From the NCBI GenBank assembly GCA_900095095.1, contig FMBT01000014.1, positions 1 to 25,464 of the forward strand: a DNA stretch of 25,464 bases. The letters are read 5' to 3'. This DNA is from Fragilariopsis cylindrus CCMP1102 (lineage: Eukaryota > Bacillariophyta > Bacillariophyceae > Bacillariales > Bacillariaceae). The translations under genes and the position numbers were made by a program. Position 1 is the stretch's first letter. Every line of letters starts with the position of its first letter. Positions 19,388-25,464 of this stretch are shown one piece after another. Under the pieces are notes generated by a model. The model saw nothing but the letters and a program-made list of their open reading frames with translations, had not been told where the DNA came from and did no database searches.

Positions 19388-20878
19388 CTATCCTCGTGGT
19401 TGGGCGATTGATGTGGTGATACAAAATTCCCAAATACTATGCGCCAGTTCATGCCACGGGTCGTAACTAGGGTCGTAATCATTGGACCAAAATTTTCCTC
19501 CGCCGTCTTCCTCTGTCACTTCGTCATCGTCAAATACAGGCAACGTCGAGAGCAGATTCAAGTCGAAATATAGACGAGGCCAAGATGATGATACTTCTTC
19601 CGACCCACTACTACCTTTGGAAGCAGCATTCTTCTCGTTTGATAGAGTTAAGGAAGTATATAAGAATTCTATACTCCCACTATGTGCGTCTTCCAGCAGT
19701 GGAAGCAATCGATCCTCAATTTCTTGTCGGACTTCATTTGGAACTTTCCAGGCAACCATTCGAGGAGAAGAAGAAGGAGAGGGAGACGAATGAAGTGATT
19801 CTGACGGCAACGGCGAAGTAGTAACGGTGTGATTGTTGGATAATTTTTGACTTAAACTATTAGTAGTTTCGTATTTGTTACCATGATTTTGGTCGCTGCT
19901 GCTACTGCTGCTCCCATTATTCTGCTTTATTATTTTGTTTCGGCGAGAAGAGGCGTCGGAAAGGGTACATACGCCACCACTAGCACACCCTGAGGTAAAC
20001 TCAGCGGAGGATGTATCATCGTCATATTCCGTTTCTTTCCCAATTTGTCGTTCCACCGCACATTGGATTTTTCCATTGAGAAACCAAACACGATAAAGTT
20101 TTCGATCTCTTGGTTGTTCGTATTGTTGAATTAAAGCCATACAGTCCTCGTAGGATGAAGGTATCGAAATTTTCACCATGCCTTGTTTTGTATATATTGC
20201 ATCATCACCCAAAGACGACGACGACGGTAAGGGTATCGAGATCTTTTTGATTCCAGCTCCGAAGCCACCGGCGTTGGGTTTGATCAGAAGTTGCGTCGTT
20301 CCTGTTATATCGTCCTGCCGGAAGATGCTAGTGTCGATATATGTGGTTTTTTCTTCAGTCATTTCTTCCTCTCTGTCATTGTCCCCGTCATCATCACCTA
20401 TCCAATATGACATTGTTGTAGGCGCCGATAGATTAGCTCGTCGAAAAAGAAGATGATGCATCCATTTATTACCACATAGTGAGTAAGCTTTGGATCCATT
20501 CCACACAGGTATTCGTAGGGATTGAAAGTAATGAAGAACTGCACAACAAGCCTTGTATAATGCCGGACTAGCAGCATCCGAAACACGGTTGACTATTCCT
20601 AATATGTCATTGTGATTAACCTGCTGATTAAGTGTATCCGAAACCAGCCATCCTGAAGCTAACCAGTCTTCCAAAGTTCTGACTTCGATCTGATAATTAT
20701 TATGATCGTTGCAATTTTGTTTTGTGGCTGCTACTTGTACTTTTATTGATTCCAACCGTTCCACGAGTTTTCTGATCCATATTCCTTCTCGGTGCTTCTT
20801 TAAAGTTAAAATGACCAATCGACCACCATCGCTGTTCTTCATGGTGCTTGGTAAGATGTGATGGCGAATAGCTAACAA
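19388..20878 (-). CDS. ATP-grasp (RimK-like) protein
   Basis: Intronless, 496 residues. ATP-grasp enzymes ligate a carboxylate to an amine or similar group through an acyl phosphate. Visible landmarks: N-terminal V-I-L-T-L-K-K and I-V-N-R-V-S-D-A-A-S-P (95-105), V-W-N-G-S-K-A-Y (125-132), N-K-W-M-H-H-L-L (137-144), ATP-lysine strand L-L-I-K-P-N-A-G-G-F-G-A-G-I (197-210), R-V-W-F-L-N-G-K (263-270), and a C-terminal metal-type motif Y-F-D-L-N-L-L-S (437-444; Asp439, Asn441). This order fits the RimK/glutathione-synthetase-like fold. Two low-complexity inserts (about 161-178 acidic; about 310-372 Ser-rich) separate core elements. The substrate cannot be read from the sequence. Met1 or Met13 could be the start; there is no clear targeting peptide. 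Confidence 0.77.
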   Translation of the reverse strand: MLAIRHHILPSTMKNSDGGRLVILTLKKHREGIWIRKLVERLESIKVQVAATKQNCNDHNNYQIEVRTLEDWLASGWLVSDTLNQQVNHNDILGIVNRVSDAASPALYKACCAVLHYFQSLRIPVWNGSKAYSLCGNKWMHHLLFRRANLSAPTTMSYWIGDDDGDNDREEEMTEEKTTYIDTSIFRQDDITGTTQLLIKPNAGGFGAGIKKISIPLPSSSSLGDDAIYTKQGMVKISIPSSYEDCMALIQQYEQPRDRKLYRVWFLNGKIQCAVERQIGKETEYDDDTSSAEFTSGCASGGVCTLSDASSRRNKIIKQNNGSSSSSSDQNHGNKYETTNSLSQKLSNNHTVTTSPLPSESLHSSPSPSSSPRMVAWKVPNEVRQEIEDRLLPLLEDAHSGSIEFLYTSLTLSNEKNAASKGSSGSEEVSSSWPRLYFDLNLLSTLPVFDDDEVTEEDGGGKFWSNDYDPSYDPWHELAHSIWEFCITTSIAQPRG

Positions 20879-21199
20879 GGCATCAATACTTTTAACTTGT
20901 AATGATCCACAATGAAGATCTTGTAGTGACTATTCATCATTATTGATTTGAAAAATATGTCTTGTATGACATAAAACGGATCTATTCAATTGTTGCTGTT
21001 GCTTGATAATTGTTAATTGTTATGTTGACATCACCTTAGTAGAAATTATTCTTGGCGCGCGTTAAAATTGACATAATTCACGATACTTCCTAGTTTACTT
21101 CGATCGTTACTCAATGAAAATAAAGGATTTTAGAAACACTTCCTTTTGAGACCTACTTACTGGTAAATCTTTCATGTCCCATGTCCCATGAAGGAGAGA

Positions 21200-21235
<36 letters not shown>

Positions 21236-21427
21236 TGAGTGAATATGGAGTCCTATGTATGATAGATGGTTTAAATTCGCAAAATACGGTAGCAGCACGT
21301 ATTTCCCCTTCCAGTACAGTAAAGAAAGTCAGATTAATATTTTTTAGGAAAAAAGAACGAATTAACATATTCAGCAAGTTTTCTATATACACAGTGCAAC
21401 TATCTAAAGAACTGTTACTTAATTTGT
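20879..21427. other. Intergenic region upstream of the ATP-grasp gene
   Basis: About 550 bp between two minus-strand genes. It holds the ATP-grasp gene's promoter and the SGNH gene's 3' UTR, with a compound TG/GA microsatellite. The small open frames on both strands here come from that repeat. Confidence 0.4.
21200..21235. repeat. Compound (TG)n(GA)n microsatellite
   Basis: About 11 TG units followed by about 6 GA units. A short duplication, CATGTCCCATGTCCCATG, lies just upstream (about 21173-21190). Confidence 0.95.
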
Positions 21428-23767
21428 TTAGCTACAAACAGCAAGTCCCATGATCTTGAACGTCTCGCCACCAATAAGCTTTGCTTCCAATTGTAGTCTC
21501 TCGCCAGCATCCACTGGTTTGCTCAAAATAATCTCTTCGGTATATATTTCACTCGTGTTCTTATTATGAGTACCTAGCATATTTCGTTCCTCTAACAGTT
21601 GATGATTCGAGGACCAGACCTTTGCTTTCAATTCACTATCTATCCATTTCGTTCCGTATGATCTCATAAAGAAAAAAGTGATTGAACGTATCTTTTGTGA
21701 ATATTGAAAGTCCAAAACCATTGATTGACTAGAATTCTTTCCACTGGTCTTTGTTATTGCCGATGGTATAAATCCAATCTTGTCCCCATCCTCGCTGAGT
21801 TCCCATCCTTCCCATGTACTCGATTGATGCCGAAAATATTCCTGAATAAACGTTATATTATTTTGCTGGAGAGACAACCCACTTACCCAAGAAAAGGGAC
21901 ACTTTACTTTATGGTTTTGATGAGGTGTATTTTCATCATCACTGCATGTTGATGTACTATACGATTGCTGTTGTTGTTGGTCATTGGCTGCACTCTGTCT
22001 CCATAATGATGTAACATCCTCCAATAACAAATCCTTTGTCAACTCGGGTGGTAAACCCTTTGGTTGTGGTTGTGGCTTTCCCATGGGTTCTTTAAAATCC
22101 CCTTTTAGGTCAGGAAGTCCCCAAAAACCTGCTTCATATTCAGAAATATTGTTCATTCGATGAGGAGGAGTTGGCATACTACAATACGTTGATGCCAAGT
22201 GGACTAAGTTGTATATTGTCACCCACATAGAAGATATGTGCATTCCCATACCTGGATGGATTTGACGATCAAAGGTAAGTGTTTTCTTCCTTCTCTCTTG
22301 TACCCACCATTCAGAACTGAACCATTTTTCATATGTATCACCATACACAAACTCTCGAATCGTATCTGCGTAACTCATACTGACAAAGCCGTAGTAATTA
22401 GCCAAGACTTGCGCTCCCTGTGACAATTCCGTCGTGTCCCATATTTTACGTTGCTCGTTGCCTAGATAGTCGTCCATATGAAGCAGAAGGGGTGGGATAG
22501 GTTCATTATTTGTATCTTTATTATTGCAATTTTTTGTATTCAAAACTTGCCGTACAAATCCTTGCATCATTTCAAATGTTCGTTCACGCAACGTTGTATT
22601 TGCCGATTCGGCCTCTAAAGCGGTCAAAATATGCATATCATTAGTCGAGTATGCATTGATTACAATGTCTGGATTACGAGCTTCTTCTGGTATCAAATCA
22701 TATTGCCATATAACGGATCCTGTTCCAGTATTGGTACCACCCATAGCAACTTTAGTTACATGTACGAGTGGTTCTTCGACGTCACCCTTCTTCTTTTTAC
22801 TACTATTACTGTCATTAACGAAAAATGAATTAAGGAACTGTCCTACTCGATTACTCCATGTACATTCACGCTTGGGTAATTGGAATTGAAAGTTCAATTC
22901 TTTCATTAACATACGACAATTGGTACCGACTAAAAGACTACCACCCATGATAAGAATTTTGAGTGGCCGTGGTGATGGTACATCGTTGCTGTTGTTGATG
23001 GTCGTTGCATGTCGTTCTTCTTGGGATAGTTGTAAGTATTTATACCGTTCAAATCCAACGGTAAGTGCATTCTCAACAGGTCTCCAATCGTACGGTACAG
23101 TCTTAACCGATCGTTGCAATCGCGGTGAAATAATTTGTAGTAATTGTGAGGTAAAATCGTGGAACATAAAGCGGCTATCATTGGGTACACGAGAGGCGCT
23201 CAAGATTTGTAGTATGTGTTCATTCCAAAGAGACATTGCGGTTGGTGCGGGATGCGGTAGTACCGATTGACAAAATGGATGAGTATTGGTGTTGGATAGT
23301 TTATTTAAAGATGCTAGTTGAGAAGAAGAAGATGTAGTATCATTAATTTTATCAGATTTTTGTTTCGTTTCGTCCTCTTCTTGCGTACATGACACTTTTT
23401 TTAACTGATCGAGGTTACGTAATGAAGACGAATGATCATTTTTGAGTTTTTCTGCTTCTGCTTTCCAACGTTTAACTTCAGCTTGGGATTTTTCCAGCTG
23501 TTGACGTATTCGGTTACTGTCTTCGTTACCGCTACTTGTACCAGGAGCAGAATGAGGACCATGATATTCCAAAGTTGTATCGTTATGAAATAATCCAGAT
23601 ATATTGATGCCAATGTATAGACCAATCAACACTGCGAGAAAGAAACGGATAGAACTAAATTTAGTTGAGACTCCCATGACAAAATTGTCTATTGACGCAG
23701 TTTTCTTCTTCTCCTTCTCCTTCTTCTTCTTTTCAAAGGTTCGTAGTTTTCCCATTTCCGACTTCAA
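21428..23767 (-). CDS. Single-pass membrane SGNH-hydrolase-like protein
   Basis: Intronless, 779 residues. A short Lys-rich cytosolic tail (12-22) and one hydrophobic segment (about 41-60) suggest a type II membrane protein of the Golgi or plasma membrane. A charged coiled-coil stem (about 84-125) follows. The lumenal domain shows SGNH/GDSL blocks: I-L-I-M-G-G-S-L-L-V-G (271-281, nucleophile Ser277), W-S-N-R-V-G-Q-F-L (304-312), M-G-G-T-N-T-G (342-348), I-N-A-Y-S-T-N-D-M (370-378, Asn376), and D-R-Q-I-H-P-G-M-G (500-508, candidate Asp500/His504). The last ~150 residues read as a beta-rich domain. The fold fits an O-acyl esterase or transferase acting on glycans, but the substrate is unknown. 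The D-to-H spacing differs by one from the usual DxxH. It shares its strand with the ATP-grasp gene but lies too far away to imply co-transcription. Confidence 0.72.
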   Translation of the reverse strand: MKSEMGKLRTFEKKKKEKEKKKTASIDNFVMGVSTKFSSIRFFLAVLIGLYIGINISGLFHNDTTLEYHGPHSAPGTSSGNEDSNRIRQQLEKSQAEVKRWKAEAEKLKNDHSSSLRNLDQLKKVSCTQEEDETKQKSDKINDTTSSSSQLASLNKLSNTNTHPFCQSVLPHPAPTAMSLWNEHILQILSASRVPNDSRFMFHDFTSQLLQIISPRLQRSVKTVPYDWRPVENALTVGFERYKYLQLSQEERHATTINNSNDVPSPRPLKILIMGGSLLVGTNCRMLMKELNFQFQLPKRECTWSNRVGQFLNSFFVNDSNSSKKKKGDVEEPLVHVTKVAMGGTNTGTGSVIWQYDLIPEEARNPDIVINAYSTNDMHILTALEAESANTTLRERTFEMMQGFVRQVLNTKNCNNKDTNNEPIPPLLLHMDDYLGNEQRKIWDTTELSQGAQVLANYYGFVSMSYADTIREFVYGDTYEKWFSSEWWVQERRKKTLTFDRQIHPGMGMHISSMWVTIYNLVHLASTYCSMPTPPHRMNNISEYEAGFWGLPDLKGDFKEPMGKPQPQPKGLPPELTKDLLLEDVTSLWRQSAANDQQQQQSYSTSTCSDDENTPHQNHKVKCPFSWVSGLSLQQNNITFIQEYFRHQSSTWEGWELSEDGDKIGFIPSAITKTSGKNSSQSMVLDFQYSQKIRSITFFFMRSYGTKWIDSELKAKVWSSNHQLLEERNMLGTHNKNTSEIYTEEIILSKPVDAGERLQLEAKLIGGETFKIMGLAVCS

Positions 23768-24552
23768 TCTACGTCCGAAACTTTAAGTAGATATTGAATT
23801 GTGGCTGTAGTGGTTGCGGCGATGGTCTGTACTTGTTCGCAGCGAGTATAAATGATGCAAACTATGATATGTAGCCATCAATGTATGTGTAGTATGTAAC
23901 ATCGATAATATGTGATTACGGTGGACAAATTTCACTATTTCTGCTGATCAATGCCCTGTGTATATAATACATTGAAAATGTTTTTGCATAACGATCTACT
24001 CTATACTGAATACACCCCTGGTTGTATTTTTCATTAGGATTTGACTTTTTCCGGAAAGTTGTACTCACAAATCAATGTTAGTATACTGCATTTCTTGCTT
24101 GCTAAACTTGCTAAAGAAACTACACAATAATCTAGCATTTTTAAATCAAAAATGCACCACCAAAGGCGTATTTGCGTTTGGTTTACTTCTCATAAAAATA
24201 GAAGAACTTTAACTTTCAACATCCATCCTATAGAGATCAAAAGGGTACTTTGGCCAACTAGTCAGTAATCATATTGTGTGAGCAAATCAATCGCAAATCC
24301 TCTCCCACCCAGGACATTGACTTACTCTAGCCAGGCACTAGGGGATATAGTTGTATAAGTAGATGACTCGCATCACTATACTAAATTGATTCATGTTAAT
24401 AGTCATTTGGTGAGGGAGCATATGGAAGTATATCATGTACCTAATGAAATATATTATATGAAAGTAAAAACTATTTTTAAAAAGATAGTATCTTAAATAC
24501 AGTTATTTGAGTATTATTTTTCCTATTCCACACAGGAAAAATATATGTGTGA
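23768..24552. other. Intergenic region upstream of the SGNH gene
   Basis: About 785 bp, AT-rich, between the SGNH gene start and the LRR gene stop (both minus strand). It should contain the SGNH promoter and the LRR 3' UTR. No gene, RNA or repeat seen. Confidence 0.4.
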
Positions 24553-25464
24553 TCACATCGGGTATAGTTCATAGTTAATTTTCCTATAGACGAGACCCTG
24601 CACATCGATCGGATCTGGAAATCTTCCTGCTAAGACTTGACACTCACAAAGGCCTCCAACGCAGCAATGAGTACAACAAGGACACGCTATTTCCTGACAA
24701 TCGGCATAAGCGACAGCCTCAGCCACGTCGATGCTTTGGCATAGCGCTGGGGGAACTTCGCCCGTCAAATCATTCTCATCTATACGAAAGACTCGTAGTT
24801 GGGAAAGCGCAGACAAAGAATCAGGCAAGTTTCCAGCGATCCGGTTGCCCGATATGCGGAACTGTCGCAGCTGGGTCAAGGCTCCCAACTCAAAGGGAAC
24901 GGATCCAATCAATTGGTTCGTGGATACGTCAAAGCCATCGCGTAGTTTGGTTAGCTGACCTAGCTCTGAGGGGATTTGAAAACCGAACTCGTTGTTAGAA
25001 ATAAAGAAACCTTCCAAATTTACCAACTGACCAAATTCAGTGTGAACGGTACCTTGAATATTGTTGTTGCTCACGGAAAAAATCTTAAGATTGATCAAAT
25101 CACCAATGGTTCGAGGAACAAATGTAAATAGATTCGAATCCAAATCTAAAACTTCCAGACTGGTCATACTACCAATGATTGATGGAACAGTTCCATTCAA
25201 TTCGTTATTTGGTAAAACTAGACTCTTTAGTTGAGACATTGATCCAAAATCTTCGGGGATAGTCCCAGAAAATTTGCAATCTCCAAGATCCAAATATTGC
25301 AGGGAAGGAATAACAGAGACAATTCCGCCAGGTAAGGGGCCCGTGTAGTCATTTCCGTTTAAGTCCAATTCTACCAAGGCCGTTAGGTCGGATAGTTGCG
25401 ATGGAATGTCACCTGATAACGAGTTCCCTCGTACAATTAATTCCTCCAGCATTGTAATAGTCCA
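24553..25464 (-). CDS. Leucine-rich-repeat protein, C-terminal part (5' end outside window)
   Basis: Partial: the frame stays open through the right edge, so the N-terminus is missing. Ten consecutive plant-type 24-residue repeats are visible, of the form L-x-x-L-x-L-x-x-N-x-L-x-G-x-I/V-P-x-x-L/I-G-x-L (for example L-K-S-L-V-L-P-N-N-E-L-N-G-T-V-P). One repeat is a residue short (L-D-S-N-L-F-T-F-V-P). After the last repeat, A-L-C-Q caps the solenoid. A Cys-rich tail follows (D-C-Q-E-I-A-C-P-C-C-T-H-C-C with later C-E-C), then ~30 residues to the stop. I recall this kind of CxxC/CCxxCC tail at the end of many diatom LRR proteins. No kinase domain follows. The missing part probably carries a signal or membrane segment, which this window cannot show. 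Confidence 0.93.
   Translation of the reverse strand, partial: WTITMLEELIVRGNSLSGDIPSQLSDLTALVELDLNGNDYTGPLPGGIVSVIPSLQYLDLGDCKFSGTIPEDFGSMSQLKSLVLPNNELNGTVPSIIGSMTSLEVLDLDSNLFTFVPRTIGDLINLKIFSVSNNNIQGTVHTEFGQLVNLEGFFISNNEFGFQIPSELGQLTKLRDGFDVSTNQLIGSVPFELGALTQLRQFRISGNRIAGNLPDSLSALSQLRVFRIDENDLTGEVPPALCQSIDVAEAVAYADCQEIACPCCTHCCVGGLCECQVLAGRFPDPIDVQGLVYRKINYELYPM

Noticed and set aside
21107..21453. Open frames with poly His-Thr or Cys-Val repeats
   Set aside because: They are translations of the TG/GA microsatellite in several frames.

Overview
The window looks like nuclear DNA from a stramenopile alga, most probably a diatom. This is inferred from the gene families, not from a marker gene. 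The genes are eukaryotic: short GT-AG introns (three with a TACTAAC branch site), targeting and membrane-anchor sequences, and long Ser/Lys/Asp/Asn/Gln/His low-complexity tracts. Families typical of diatom proteomes are present: plant-type leucine-rich repeats ending in a Cys-rich tail, an F-box/beta-helix protein, and a lysine-rich protein with a WWS-type motif. I saw no rRNA, tRNA, CRISPR array, insertion sequence or plasmid/phage gene.

Left part (1-9235): a Lys/Ser/Asp-rich protein (+, 188-2119) converges on a secreted subtilisin-like protease (-, 4409-2295). The protease is rebuilt from two exons whose 108-bp intron falls inside the catalytic His motif. A 1.1-kb divergent spacer leads to a DUF262/GmrSD-like protein (+, 5550-7070). 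Opposite it is a two-exon gene for the mitochondrial complex I B13 subunit (NDUFA5 family; -, 8397-7695). Its homology jumps reading frame two or three times, so it is either a recent pseudogene or carries sequence errors.

Middle part (9236-17250): a three-exon F-box/right-handed beta-helix protein (-, 11499-9236) diverges from a five-exon self-sufficient cytochrome P450-reductase fusion of the CYP102/CYP505 type (+, about 13414-17249). The 1.9-kb spacer between them holds a G-poor minisatellite of about 300 bp. Two neighbouring introns of the P450 gene are clearly related in sequence, a pattern expected of introner-like intron duplication.

Right part (17250-25464): a possible tiny spliced gene (17432-17632, weak), an intronless prohibitin-1 gene (+), an ATP-grasp protein (-), a single-pass membrane SGNH-hydrolase-like protein (-), and the 3' part of a leucine-rich-repeat protein (-) that runs off the right edge.

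The genes do not form one pathway. They are an ordinary mix of mitochondrial (prohibitin, complex I), secretory or membrane (subtilase, SGNH, LRR), redox (P450 fusion) and regulatory (F-box) functions. The points most worth a second look are the related introns, the frame-broken NDUFA5 gene, and the prokaryote-like DUF262 and CYP102 architectures in a eukaryotic genome.
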